DNA from: an uncultured Verrucomicrobia subdivision 3 bacterium
GTDB lineage: Bacteria > Verrucomicrobiota > Verrucomicrobiia > Limisphaerales > UBA11358
Assembly: GCA_903895255.1 (NCBI GenBank)
Contig: CAITTG010000092.1
Span: 128,306 to 192,305, forward strand
Direction: 5' to 3'
DNA: 64,000 bases
In this document: piece by piece, positions 37,646-46,654 of the stretch
How positions within the stretch are numbered: the stretch's first letter is position 1
Layout of the letters: every line of letters begins with the position of its first letter
Notes under the pieces: model-generated
What the model was told of the DNA's origin: nothing
What the model saw: only the letters and a program-made list of their open reading frames with translations
Database searches by the model: none
Position numbers and translations under genes: made by a program

Positions 37646-38407
37646 GGCAAGGCTGGTACCGGCGCCTTCCTCAATCCCCCGGCGCGCGGGTCCGTGACCC
37701 GCAGCACCTGCGCCTGCCATGGGACACCGGAATTAACCGTCAATCTCCGAATGCAGTCCCCTTGTTTTCCTTCGTTACCTTGTGTAAAAACCGGTTCTTT
37801 CTTGCGCTCTCTGTGTTCTTTCGCGGCCATTAAAAAGGGCCGGGCAGGGGAGCCTGATCCCCGGCGCGCGGGTCCATGACCCGCAGCACGTGCTCCTGCC
37901 ATGGGACACCGGAATTAACCGTCAATCTCCGAATGCAGTCCCCCTTGGTTTCCGTCGTTACCTGCTGTGAAAACCGGTTCTTTTTTGTGCTCTCTGTGTT
38001 CTTTCGCGGCCATTAAAAAGGGCCGGGCAGCGCGGCCAAATCCCCGGCGCGCGGGTCCGTGACCCGCAGCACGTCCCTTCGCTGGCGGCGATTCTCCCTC
38101 CCCCCGAGGGCGGGGACCGGGGTGGCGCGAGTGCTGGTTTGGGAGTGCGTTGACAAGTCACCGCTGTGGAACGCGACGATCCCGCTCTGCGGGACGCGGT
38201 CATGTCCGCGCACTGCCCAATGCTACCACCACTCCCCCCGCTGGCTTTTTAATTTGACCGTCTTTGACTAACCACGACCATCGCGCGGTTAACCGCCCGC
38301 CAAATTCAGCCGCCTCAGCCACCCGGGGAACCACATCCATCAACCGAAAAAATTGGGGTTACCGTGGGGGTTTGACAAGCCGGCCCCGTTTGGGCCACAT
38401 TGGGACC
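37646..38407. other. Repeat-rich intergenic region
   Basis: 762 bp with no credible gene. The left part is a 182-bp tandem repeat (separate entry). The right part (38070-38260) has several hairpin-capable GC-rich strings, for example CCCGC-TCT-GCGGG near 38190. A possible promoter TTGACA at 38372-38377 precedes the RelB-like gene. Confidence 0.5.
37681..38073. repeat. 182-bp tandem repeat, two full copies plus a partial third
   Basis: Units begin with GGCGCGCGGGTCC at 37681, 37863 and 38045, spaced exactly 182 bp; the third copy stops after about 29 bp. Each unit opens with a hairpin (GCGGGTC, 3-base loop, GACCCGC) and closes with TTCTTTCGCGGCCATTAAAA. The copies differ at scattered positions. 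The loop changes (CGT, CAT, CGT) while the arms stay intact, suggesting the hairpin is maintained. No open frame spans the array. Confidence 0.9.
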
Positions 38408-38626
38408 ATGAGTGCCATCGCCAAAAGCCGCATCGACCCCGAGTTGAAACGCCAGGCGGAAGCCGTATTGGCCGAGATCGGCTTGAAACCACGGGCCGCG
38501 CTGGAACTGTTTTACAAACAGATCATCAAGCGCCGGGCCATTCCGTTTCCGGTTCAAGCCGACAGCCCCGAAGAGGAAGTGTTGAGCCCGGCGGCCCGGC
38601 GCAATCAACTGGCGGATGAATTTTAA
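38408..38626 (+). CDS. RelB/DinJ-like antitoxin
   Basis: A 72-residue small protein. The N-terminal KSRIDPELKRQAEAVLAEIG and LKPRAALELFYKQIIKRRAI match RelB/DinJ ribbon-helix-helix antitoxins, which pair the DNA-binding fold with a toxin-binding C-terminal tail (here QADSPEEEVLSPAARRNQLA). An upstream in-frame extension to 38264 is rejected. Its normal toxin partner (RelE/YafQ type) is absent; instead a truncated PemK/MazF-like frame follows after 2 bp. It may therefore be an orphan antitoxin. Confidence 0.82.
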   Translation: MSAIAKSRIDPELKRQAEAVLAEIGLKPRAALELFYKQIIKRRAIPFPVQADSPEEEVLSPAARRNQLADEF

Positions 38627-38628
38627 CC

Positions 38629-38733
38629 ATGCGCACGGTCCCCCAACCCGGCGACCTTTGGTTAATTGATTTGGGCCTGGTGGGCACCCGCACCGGAAGG
38701 TCCGAGCGGCACTGCCAACCTATCATCGGCTGA
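38629..38733 (+). pseudogene. Truncated PemK/MazF-like toxin remnant
   Basis: A 34-codon frame begins 2 bp after the RelB-like gene: MRTVPQPGDLWLIDLGLVG is typical of the N-terminus of PemK/MazF-type RNase toxins, but it then diverges (TRTGRSERH) and stops at 38733. Full-length relatives are about 110 residues, so the catalytic core and C-terminus are missing. The remainder appears to have been deleted up to the end of hsdR at 38776. Confidence 0.6.
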
Positions 38734-38775
38734 TGAGCTGTCAAATGGGAAAACGGCGGAAAGTCAGCCTCGGAT

Positions 38776-41700
38776 TCACACCGCCCAATCCCCGCACAAC
38801 AACTTCGCCTGTTCCAACACCGTTTGCGTGGCCTTCTCCTGTTTATCCGGCGGATACCCATACTTGCGCAGAATGCGCCGGACCAGCACCCGGATTTGCG
38901 CCTGGGCCGACTCGCGCAAGGTCCAGTCAATGGTCACGCTTTTGCGGACGTGCGCGACCAGTTCGCGCGCGATTTCCTTCAAGGCCGGCTCGCCCAGAAC
39001 TTTCACGGCACTATCGTTCGTTTCCAGCGCGTCATAAAACGCCACCTCATCATCCGTCAGCCCCAATTTCGCACCCCGTTTCTGGCCCTCGCGCATTTGC
39101 CTGGCCAGTTCGATGAGTTCCGCAATCACCTGCGCGGCCTCAATGGTCCGGTTCTGGTATTTGCGAATGGTCGCCTCCAGCATTTCGGCGAAGGACCGCG
39201 ACTGCACCAGATACTTTTTCGACCGGACCTTTAATTCATTGTTCAGCAGCTTTTGCAGCAACTCCACCGCCAGGTTGCGCTGGGGCAGATGCTTGACCTC
39301 GGCCAAAAACTCGTCGGACAAAATGGAAATGTCCGGCTTCTTCAAGCCGGCGGCATCGAAAATGTCGATCACCTTGTCGGACGAAATGGCGCGGGAAACA
39401 ATCTGCCGCACGGCCAGCTCCAATTCCTCCGGGGACTTCCCGCCCCCCTCGCTGATGCTCTTGGCCAGCACCGCCCGGACTTCCTGAAAAAATCCGACCT
39501 CATCGCGAATCGCCAAAGCCGAATCATGCGGCACCGCCAGCGCAAACGCCTTGGACAAATCCGACACCGCTTGCAAATACCGTGGCTTCCCGTCCTTTTG
39601 CGCCAGCACCTGCTCGGCCGCCTGCGCAATGAGCGGCAGCCGCTTCGCCGCCGTCGTTTCCGCCGCGCCCGGGTAATCAAACCCGTGCAGGATGGCGCAG
39701 ACCTGCTCGTATTTCTCCTGCATCACCGCCACCGCTTCCTCCTGGTCCAGCGTGATGTCGCCCCGGCCCTGGCTGTTCGTGTAATCCGCCAGCGCCTGTT
39801 TCAATTCCTCCGCCAGCCCCAGATAGTCCACCACCAAACCGCCGGGCTTGTTGCTGAAAACCCGGTTCACCCGCGCAATGGCCTGCATCAGCCCGTGCCC
39901 GCGCATCGGCTTGTCCACATACATCGTGTGCAAGCTCGGCGCATCAAAGCCGGTCAGCCACATGTCCCGCACGATCACGATGCGGAACGGCTTCTTCGGA
40001 TTCTTAAACGCCTTCGCCAATTCCTCGCGCCGGGCTTTGCTGCGAATATGCGGCTGCCAGTCCAACTTATCCGAGGCCGAGCCAGACATGACGATCTTCA
40101 TCACGCCCTTGTCGTCCTCATCCTGATGCCAGTCCGGCCGCAGCGTCTGGATCGCCTTGTACAGCTCCACACAAATGCGCCGGCTCATGCACACCACCAT
40201 CGCCTTGCCCTCCATCGCCGCGTAGCGCGCCTCCCAGTGCTTCACCAAGTCCGCGGCCACCAGCGCAATCCGCTTTTCCGTCCCCACCATCGCCTCCAGT
40301 TGCGCCCACTTCCGGCGCAGGCTTTCCTTCGTGGCTTCCTCCGCGTCCTCCGTGACCTCCTCAAAATTCGGGTCAATCTTCGGACGTTCCTCCGGCTTCA
40401 AATCAATCTTCGCCAGCCGCGCCTCGTAATAAATCGGCACCGTCGCCTTGTCCTCCTTCGATTGCAGAATGTCGTAAACGTCGATGTAATCGCCGAACAC
40501 CGCCTGCGTGTTCCGATCCCCGCTTTCAATCGGCGTGCCGGTGAAACCAATGAACGACGCCTTCGGCAGCGCATCGCGGATATGCTTGGCGAAGCCATCA
40601 ATGAAATCGTACTGGCTTCGGTGCGCTTCGTCGGCAATGACCACAATGTTGCGCCGGTCGGACAGCAACGGATGCTTCCCGCCCTTCTCATCCGGAAAGA
40701 ATTTCTGAATGGTGCTGAACACCACGCCCCCACTGGCCACCTCCAGCAATTCCCGCAAATGCTCCCGGCTCTCCGCCTGCACCGGTGTCTGCCGCAGCAA
40801 CTCCTTGCAGGCGGAAAACGTGCCAAAAAGCTGGTCATCCAAATCGTTGCGGTCCGTGAGCACCACCACCGTGGGATTCTCCATCGCCGGATGCTGCACG
40901 ATTTTCCCGGCATAAAACACCATCGAAAGACTCTTGCCACTCCCCTGCGTATGCCAGATCACCCCCGCCCGCCGGTCACCAATATTACTATCCGTAGGAG
41001 ACGAGGTGACGAGTCTCTGATTACTCCCCAGCTTTCCAGATGGCTCCCCCACCCCCGCCGCCCTTAAAGTCGCCTCCACCGCCTTGTTCACCGCATGAAA
41101 TTGATGATACCCCGCCAGCTTCTTGACCACCGCCTCCCCATTATCCTCAAACACCACAAAGTTCCGGACCAAATCCAGCAGCCGCGACTTCTCAAAGACT
41201 CCTTTCAACAGCGTATCCAATTGCAACGACCCCGGCGGCACCAGCTCCCGGCCCGTGACCGTGCGCCACGTCATAAACCGCTCCCAGTCCGACGTAATGG
41301 TTCCCAACTTCGCCTGATGCCCGTCCGAAATCACCAGCAGGGCATTGGAATGAAACAACGCCGGGATTTGCGCCTTGTACGTCTTAAATTGATCGAACGC
41401 CTTGCGCAAGGTGGCCGATTCATCCGCAATGTTCTTGAGTTCCAGCACCGCCAGCGGGATGCCGTTGATGAAAATCACCACATCCGCGCGCCGGTTGAAA
41501 TGACCTTCCTCCACCGTGAACTGATTCACGGCCAGAAATTCATTGGCTTCCGGATGCGCAAAATCAATCAGCCAGACCTTGTCATGAACGGTCTCGCCAT
41601 AATCCCTTCCCTCGCCCTTTGGGAGAGGGTCAGGGTGAGGGAGGCTCCGCCTGTATTCCACATCCACCCCTTCCACCAGCAGCCGGTGAAAAGCCCGGTT

Positions 41701-41949
41701 GTTTTCGATCAGCGTGGGATGGCTGATGAGCCGGAGTTTTCTCAGCGCCTCCTCGCGGCCTGCCAGGGGAATCGAGGGATTCAAATCCTCCAGCTTGGCG
41801 CGCAGCCGGTCGAACAATAACACCTGCCGGTAATCCGTGCGCTCCGCCGCCGGCTCGCCAGGCGCAATGGTCAGCCCAGGCAAAACTTCGTAGTCAAGGT
41901 TGCCGAGCCAGTCGAGCGCTGCCTGTTCAACTATGGCTTCGTTGATCAT
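38776..41949 (-). CDS. hsdR: Type I restriction enzyme R (motor/nuclease) subunit
   Basis: A 1057-residue ATP-dependent translocase/nuclease of a type I restriction system. The PD-(D/E)xK nuclease is at D156 and E170-L-K172 (ADVVIF...LELKN). Motor motifs follow: Walker A TQGSGKS (334-340), DEAH ([14 protein letters not shown]), [16 protein letters not shown] and the helicase-like C-terminal motifs ([10 protein letters not shown]). The start [10 protein letters not shown] at 41949 overlaps the dprA-like TAA by one base. Two stretches look foreign: residues 102-116 and 306-323 are encoded by palindromic repeats (separate entries) and fall between conserved blocks, so the protein could still work. 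Partner subunits are hsdM and hsdS upstream. Confidence 0.95.
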   Translation of the reverse strand: MINEAIVEQAALDWLGNLDYEVLPGLTIAPGEPAAERTDYRQVLLFDRLRAKLEDLNPSIPLAGREEALRKLRLISHPTLIENNRAFHRLLVEGVDVEYRRSLPHPDPLPKGEGRDYGETVHDKVWLIDFAHPEANEFLAVNQFTVEEGHFNRRADVVIFINGIPLAVLELKNIADESATLRKAFDQFKTYKAQIPALFHSNALLVISDGHQAKLGTITSDWERFMTWRTVTGRELVPPGSLQLDTLLKGVFEKSRLLDLVRNFVVFEDNGEAVVKKLAGYHQFHAVNKAVEATLRAAGVGEPSGKLGSNQRLVTSSPTDSNIGDRRAGVIWHTQGSGKSLSMVFYAGKIVQHPAMENPTVVVLTDRNDLDDQLFGTFSACKELLRQTPVQAESREHLRELLEVASGGVVFSTIQKFFPDEKGGKHPLLSDRRNIVVIADEAHRSQYDFIDGFAKHIRDALPKASFIGFTGTPIESGDRNTQAVFGDYIDVYDILQSKEDKATVPIYYEARLAKIDLKPEERPKIDPNFEEVTEDAEEATKESLRRKWAQLEAMVGTEKRIALVAADLVKHWEARYAAMEGKAMVVCMSRRICVELYKAIQTLRPDWHQDEDDKGVMKIVMSGSASDKLDWQPHIRSKARREELAKAFKNPKKPFRIVIVRDMWLTGFDAPSLHTMYVDKPMRGHGLMQAIARVNRVFSNKPGGLVVDYLGLAEELKQALADYTNSQGRGDITLDQEEAVAVMQEKYEQVCAILHGFDYPGAAETTAAKRLPLIAQAAEQVLAQKDGKPRYLQAVSDLSKAFALAVPHDSALAIRDEVGFFQEVRAVLAKSISEGGGKSPEELELAVRQIVSRAISSDKVIDIFDAAGLKKPDISILSDEFLAEVKHLPQRNLAVELLQKLLNNELKVRSKKYLVQSRSFAEMLEATIRKYQNRTIEAAQVIAELIELARQMREGQKRGAKLGLTDDEVAFYDALETNDSAVKVLGEPALKEIARELVAHVRKSVTIDWTLRESAQAQIRVLVRRILRKYGYPPDKQEKATQTVLEQAKLLCGDWAV
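40992..41024. repeat. Dispersed palindromic repeat inserted in frame in hsdR
   Basis: CCGTAGGAGACGAGG followed by TGACGAGTCTCTGATTA. It matches the 32836/35782 repeats in layout (GTAGGA.ACGA.GT...GAGT.TCT). Its arms are GAGAC/GTCTC where the others have GAAAC/GTTTC, a paired substitution that keeps the hairpin. It is read as [11 protein letters not shown] in hsdR just before the [12 protein letters not shown] motif. Confidence 0.7.
41605..41643. repeat. Palindromic CCCTCACCCTGACCC-type repeat inserted in frame in hsdR
   Basis: TCCCTCGCCCTTTGGGAGAG continuing to GGTCAGGGTGAGGGA; the arms can fold as a hairpin. On the coding strand it is read as [12 protein letters not shown], a well-known peptide signature of a bacterial interspersed repeat. 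It sits between VEYRRS and DKVWLIDF, where relatives have a short loop. Confidence 0.8.
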
Positions 41950-43241
41950 TAAAGCAGCCGTTCGGAGTTGGTTGCCACTAGATACTGAACCGGCTTGGTC
42001 TTTTTGACCTTCTTGACTGTTTCTTCTTTGATCAGTTTGGCCAGCCACTCCTTCGTTTGAAGTTTGGTTACGCCAAGAAGATTCACAATTTCCGCTTCAG
42101 TGTGACCAAACACCAGTTCCCGCCGCAGTATTTCGCGCACGGTCTTGAAAAGTTCCTCGGCTGGGGCTGAAATTACTTTCGGCTCGCCTCCAACAAGCTT
42201 GGCAGGCTCGACTGGTTTGCCTGGGCTGGTGTATGGAGCTGGCTGCTCCCGCAGCGCGAAAGCAAGTGCTTCCTGTTTGGGCTCCGTAGCCGCCGCTTCC
42301 ACTGCTGCCGTAATCATCTGCCCAAGTTCTGCCGCATTCTCCGGGTTTGGCCAAGGCCGGCCGCCATGATGGATAAGCGCGGCATTTCCCCGACCCGCAT
42401 TGTTTCCATTTCGAACAAACACCGGGACAAAATGAAGTCGTTCAAGTTGCTCAATTGCCCCCGTCCAGGTGCCACCCTTTTCAAAATCCGAAGTCACCAC
42501 CAACCCGGCATCGGCGAGGGCATAGATGACCTTGTTGCGCTGCATGGCATGTCCCACGTTAAATCCCGCCGCTGGATCATAAGGCGAAATGAGCACCAGC
42601 CGACCTTCCATCAACGGCTCGCGATTGTCCCGGGCCAATGCGGCACGCTCCAGGCTGTCCCCCATCACGCCCGCCACCTCGCCGTCCGCCAGCAGGGCAC
42701 CATGCATGGCCGCCCGGTCAATTCCTTTCGCCCCACCGGAGATGACGGTTCGGTGTGCCTTGGCAGCCAGCCGCCCCACGTTCTCCGTGAAACTGATCAG
42801 CTCATCATCCACCTGCCGTGACCCAACCACCGCGAGCCCGCCTTTCTCCAGCAAACCAATTTCACCACAGCCATAAAGCAAAGGCGGAGCATCTTCCTTG
42901 AGCCGTGACTTCAAACGCTTGGGATAACGCGAATCCGCCCGGCTGATCACCCAAATGGCCCGCGCATTCCATCGCTCCACCGCCTGACTAAGCAAAAACC
43001 CGCGCCCAAGCAACGAAGCCAATCGCTCGCGGCCAAATGGCTGCGCACAGAGTTCAATCAAAGCTTGCGCGTCTGGCTCCATCAAGTCGGCCGGCTGCTT
43101 CTGCTTCTCGCGTAGGAGCCGGGCGAGTCGGTTGTATTCACCCAGGCTGAGCAAATCAGGTGAGTTCTCACCGCGCCCCGCAACCAGCGGCGCGGTCAGC
43201 AGCAGGATGGCCTGCGTGTTTGATGTTAGAGGTTCGATCAT
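41949..43241 (-). CDS. DprA/Smf-like SLOG-fold DNA-processing protein
   Basis: A 430-residue protein with a central DprA Rossmann fold: [60 protein letters not shown] and [20 protein letters not shown]. The C-terminus (about 365-430) looks like a winged helix. DprA loads RecA on incoming single-stranded DNA in transformation; related SLOG proteins also occur in nucleotide-linked conflict systems. Here its overlap with the helicase/PRTase gene (4 bp, ATGA) and with hsdR (1 bp) points to a defence-linked role rather than competence; that is inference. The N-terminal ~90 residues are unlike DprA SAM domains I know. Confidence 0.86.
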   Translation of the reverse strand: MIEPLTSNTQAILLLTAPLVAGRGENSPDLLSLGEYNRLARLLREKQKQPADLMEPDAQALIELCAQPFGRERLASLLGRGFLLSQAVERWNARAIWVISRADSRYPKRLKSRLKEDAPPLLYGCGEIGLLEKGGLAVVGSRQVDDELISFTENVGRLAAKAHRTVISGGAKGIDRAAMHGALLADGEVAGVMGDSLERAALARDNREPLMEGRLVLISPYDPAAGFNVGHAMQRNKVIYALADAGLVVTSDFEKGGTWTGAIEQLERLHFVPVFVRNGNNAGRGNAALIHHGGRPWPNPENAAELGQMITAAVEAAATEPKQEALAFALREQPAPYTSPGKPVEPAKLVGGEPKVISAPAEELFKTVREILRRELVFGHTEAEIVNLLGVTKLQTKEWLAKLIKEETVKKVKKTKPVQYLVATNSERLL

Positions 43242-45313
43242 TCGTCAGCGTTCGCAGTTGAGGCCAGCGCCAGAGGATACACCGGCCCGCTGCCGTTTGA
43301 GGTTAATAAAAATGCCGCCACCGTCAAAGTCCACTTTGAATCCACCATGTCGTCCACCAGCAACACCGGACCATTCGGGACAGTTCCGTGAATCCGCAAA
43401 GCTCCGTCCACATTCCGGGCTTGCTGGGCACTGTTCGCCATTTCCTTCTGGGCCGGCCGGTCATCGGTTTTTTCCAGCACGGGACAAAATGGCAAATTCA
43501 AGGCAGCCGCCAGACGCCGCGCAAAGTCAGGCACCAACTCCAGGTGGCGGCGGGATGGAATACAAGTGAGCCAGGCGGGGGCGGGTTGTGGTGACCAAGT
43601 GCGCACCATGGCCGCACAGGCTTCGACGAGTTGATCGGCAAACCGTCCGTCTCGGGATTTCCCTTGGCGGACCAGGGTCCCCCAACCGGCATCATTCCAA
43701 ACGCACAACACTCGCCCGGGCTGTGGTCGCAATGCTTCTGGAATGTTTCCACGCACATTCAGTTGTGTCAGTCCGCCGGTCGGCCACTGCCGGCGCGGCT
43801 CTAGTGGCAGGCTGGTCCGGCGCAAATAAGTCACTGCCTCGCGGCCCAATTCCGCATCGAAAGTTTCCGGAAGCGGTTCGATGTTTGGCATCGGATGATC
43901 ACCCGGATTACCATCCAGGGCCCGGATGAGATTTTCCATGTGACCCGACGTGAGCTTCACGTATTCCTGCATCTGTTGCTGTTCGGCGCGGCGCAAAGCG
44001 GTGAGGCGATCCGCCCGCTCCCAAAATACTTCGGTAAGGTTTGCCGCCGTAAGTTTCCACTTGCTGCCGTCTTTCACGATGGGTGGCGGCGTTTCCAGTG
44101 ACAGCAGTTGTACCGCTTTCTCGATCCGTCCCTTGCTTGCATTCACCCGTGGCAGTAGTTCGTTGATGGAAAGCCCTTCCGTTGCGCCTTGTAACGCTGC
44201 CAGCACGCCCGCAACTTCTTCCCGCGATGGGAAGGCGCTTTCAATAAAGAAGTCCGTGATGTCGGTTTCTTCCACCCCGCTCAATAATACTCCATGCGCA
44301 GCCGCTAGGGCCCGGCCAGCCCGACCGACTTGCTGGTAATAAGCCACGACTGAACCGGGTGTCTGGAAGTGAATCACAAAGGCAAGGTCCGGCTTGTCGA
44401 ACCCCATGCCCAGCGCCGTGGTCGCCACCAACGCTTTCACGCGATTTTCCAGAAGTGCATTCTCCAGTTCCACCCGGCGTTCGCCCGTTTCCCCGCTATA
44501 AGACTCCGCTTGGATGCCGCGTGACTGCAACCATCCCGCGATCTGCACCGCATCGCGAACCGTCAGCGTGTAGATAATGCCACTGCCTTGGATGTTCGGC
44601 ACATGCGTTGCCAGCCAGGCCATTCGCGCAACTTGACTCGGATGACTGATGGTCTGGAGCAAAAGCGAGGGGCGACCCAGTTCCCCCCGCATTACGGTGA
44701 GATTTGGTCCCAGCACCGTTTCGAGATCGGCCAGCACCCGGTTGTTTGCGGTCGCCGTGGTCGCCAGTACCCGTAAATTGCGCGGCATGGTGCGGAGAAT
44801 CCGTTCGATGAAACGGTAGTGCGGGCGGAAATCATGCCCCCAATCCGAAATGCAGTGCGCCTCGTCAATCACCAGCAAAGAGACACGACCGGCGATGGGC
44901 GCCAGCACTTCCATGCGGAAATGTTCGTTCGCCAATCGTTCCGGCGAGATCAGCAATATATCCACCTCGTTCCGCGCCAGCGCCGCCTCAACCGCCTGCC
45001 AGTCGTCGCGATTCTCCGAATTGATGGTGACGGCACGAACCCCCATCCGCGCGGCCGCCGCGATTTGATTGCGCATCAATGCCAGCAGCGGTGAAATCAG
45101 GATGGCCGGCCCCATGCCTCCCTCGCGCAGCAATTTGGTCGCGATAAAATAAACGGAACTCTTGCCCCAGCCTGTCCGCTGCACCACGAGCAACCGCCCG
45201 ACCCCGTCCACCACATGCTGAATCGCCGCCTCTTGTCCTTCGCGAAAGTCGGCGGCGGGATTCTGCGTGCCGAGGCGCAGAAGCTCGAGTGCATGTTCGG
45301 CGTGGTAGGGCAT
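43238..45313 (-). CDS. RecQ-like helicase fused to a ComF-like phosphoribosyltransferase domain
   Basis: A 691-residue fusion. Residues 20-345 are an SF2 RecQ-type helicase: TGWGKS (47-52), LISPLLALMRNQ, LLVIDEAHCISDWGHDFRPH (DEAH at 150-153), ATTALGMGFDKPDL and QQVGRAGR (327-334). Residues 446-475 align with the RecQ zinc region but have no cysteines. The C-terminal ~130 residues resemble ComF-type phosphoribosyltransferases: AWLTCIPSRRHLELVPDFAR, KTDDRPAQKEMANSAQQARN and the PRPP-loop LLVDDMVDSKWTLT (651-664). It starts 5 bp after hsdS and overlaps the DprA-like gene by 4 bp. Substrate of the PRTase is unknown. Confidence 0.87.
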   Translation of the reverse strand: MPYHAEHALELLRLGTQNPAADFREGQEAAIQHVVDGVGRLLVVQRTGWGKSSVYFIATKLLREGGMGPAILISPLLALMRNQIAAAARMGVRAVTINSENRDDWQAVEAALARNEVDILLISPERLANEHFRMEVLAPIAGRVSLLVIDEAHCISDWGHDFRPHYRFIERILRTMPRNLRVLATTATANNRVLADLETVLGPNLTVMRGELGRPSLLLQTISHPSQVARMAWLATHVPNIQGSGIIYTLTVRDAVQIAGWLQSRGIQAESYSGETGERRVELENALLENRVKALVATTALGMGFDKPDLAFVIHFQTPGSVVAYYQQVGRAGRALAAAHGVLLSGVEETDITDFFIESAFPSREEVAGVLAALQGATEGLSINELLPRVNASKGRIEKAVQLLSLETPPPIVKDGSKWKLTAANLTEVFWERADRLTALRRAEQQQMQEYVKLTSGHMENLIRALDGNPGDHPMPNIEPLPETFDAELGREAVTYLRRTSLPLEPRRQWPTGGLTQLNVRGNIPEALRPQPGRVLCVWNDAGWGTLVRQGKSRDGRFADQLVEACAAMVRTWSPQPAPAWLTCIPSRRHLELVPDFARRLAAALNLPFCPVLEKTDDRPAQKEMANSAQQARNVDGALRIHGTVPNGPVLLVDDMVDSKWTLTVAAFLLTSNGSGPVYPLALASTANADE

Positions 45314-45318
45314 GGATT

Positions 45319-46620
45319 TTAATTTTCTATTGCAGGCACGCGCAACTCGCCCGACAGCAGTTTCGGCAGCAGCGCGTCGCGCAGCGCGGCGAGCGTGCGG
45401 GATTCTTTCCGATTATGCAACGCCAGTTCGTGCCACGCTCCAGCCACATTTCCGAACTCCTGCATCAGTTGCTTTGGGGGCAAATCAAATTTGAATGATT
45501 TGATACGCCCCGGCGACGTGTGTTTAACAGTTGTTCCAGTAGCACTACCTAGAATCTCGGCACGATATTCGTGACTCCTTAAAATCTGATAAAGAAACGG
45601 TTTATTCACAACACAGGAATCCCGAATCAAAACTTTTCCAAGCCGCTGGTTGTGGTGAAACCGATGTCCGTCTGGTGCTGCTGGAAGAATCGCGCCATAT
45701 CCAAGCGTATCTCCAGCTTTGCTTAGATCTGTCATGGTGACGAGAAGATCACCTTCGGAGAGCAAATACTCATCCGGCGTTGGTCCGTCGTAATACTTTA
45801 ACTTGTCTTCTTTGAAGCCGCCTCCGATAGCAAAATTGCCCGGAGTTAGTAATATGTCGCGGCATTGTTCATCACGAAAAAATTCTCCTTGGTAAGCAAA
45901 ACCATGTTTCACCTCAATTACATCGCCAAGCGTGCATTCGCACCAGCCTTTGGGGAGGCCGGATTGGGTGGCGTCCGCGAACCAGGATTTGAAAAGGCTC
46001 TGGGCCAGCGCCTCCAGCGTCTCATTCATCCGCCGGCTCAACTCAATCTTGTCGTCCAGCGCACCCAGCACCCTCGCGATAGCCTCTTGCACGGCCAGAG
46101 GCGGAAGGGCAATTTTAAAAGATTCAATATTTCCTTTTGTAATGGCTCTGCGGCTTCCACCCGCGTTGAAAGACTCAATGTAGATTTTGGCCGCTGGATG
46201 CGTTAACACCGCGAGAAGATAACCGGGGTCGCATTCCTGACGGTCAGTGCGAATTATTGAGACATGCTGGTTGACACATGCAGGCAAGACATGGTCCGGC
46301 ACAATACAGGATCTGGCAAAAGTAACTCCATCACCAGTGATATTGAGCAGGACGTCGCCAGACTTAACTTCCGCGCTTCTGAGTTCGTTGGTGTGGATGT
46401 CTGAAATAAAAGCCAGTCCGGTTGTATCAAAATGACGGTCGAAAACATTCTGGCTTCGTATCAGCGCATGACCCAAACGGGCGTTGAGATAGACTTCGCT
46501 TCCGCCGCGAGGTGTCGCACCAGTTCCAATTTTCGTGCAAAACGAATCAAGGCTTTTAACCTGCCAACCGTCAGGAAGAACTCCAATAGTAGGGCAGGAT
46601 TTCAACGGTTCAGCGCCCAT
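45319..46620 (-). CDS. hsdS: Type I restriction-modification specificity subunit
   Basis: A 433-residue DNA-recognition subunit with two target-recognition domains separated by conserved helices. The first TRD (about 10-150) carries KIGTGATPRGGSEVYLNA; the central conserved region includes ALPPLAVQEAIARVLGALDD and KIELSRRMNETLEALAQSLF. The second TRD (about 225-390) contains HTSPGRIKSFKFDLPPKQ, ending in the C-terminal conserved helix. It chooses the methylation and cleavage site of the HsdM/HsdR complex. The usual hsdM neighbour is separated from it by the TAC cassette. Gene looks intact; the target sequence cannot be deduced. Confidence 0.93.
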   Translation of the reverse strand: MGAEPLKSCPTIGVLPDGWQVKSLDSFCTKIGTGATPRGGSEVYLNARLGHALIRSQNVFDRHFDTTGLAFISDIHTNELRSAEVKSGDVLLNITGDGVTFARSCIVPDHVLPACVNQHVSIIRTDRQECDPGYLLAVLTHPAAKIYIESFNAGGSRRAITKGNIESFKIALPPLAVQEAIARVLGALDDKIELSRRMNETLEALAQSLFKSWFADATQSGLPKGWCECTLGDVIEVKHGFAYQGEFFRDEQCRDILLTPGNFAIGGGFKEDKLKYYDGPTPDEYLLSEGDLLVTMTDLSKAGDTLGYGAILPAAPDGHRFHHNQRLGKVLIRDSCVVNKPFLYQILRSHEYRAEILGSATGTTVKHTSPGRIKSFKFDLPPKQLMQEFGNVAGAWHELALHNRKESRTLAALRDALLPKLLSGELRVPAIEN

Positions 46621-46654
46621 GCTATTTATATGCCGTAATTTGGAAAGGCTATGT

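Noticed and set aside
37681-38073. CRISPR-like array
   Set aside because: The 182-bp units are near-identical over their whole length, with no short-repeat/unique-spacer pattern and no cas genes.
39253-41067. 604-codon plus-strand frame inside hsdR
   Set aside because: Arg/His/Leu-rich translation of the complement of a conserved gene; HsdR motifs are unambiguous on the minus strand.
41949-43241. Plain housekeeping competence gene dprA
   Set aside because: Its location between a helicase-PRTase fusion and hsdR with overlaps on both sides, plus an unusual N-terminus, argues for a specialised paralogue; a genome-wide count of dprA would settle it.
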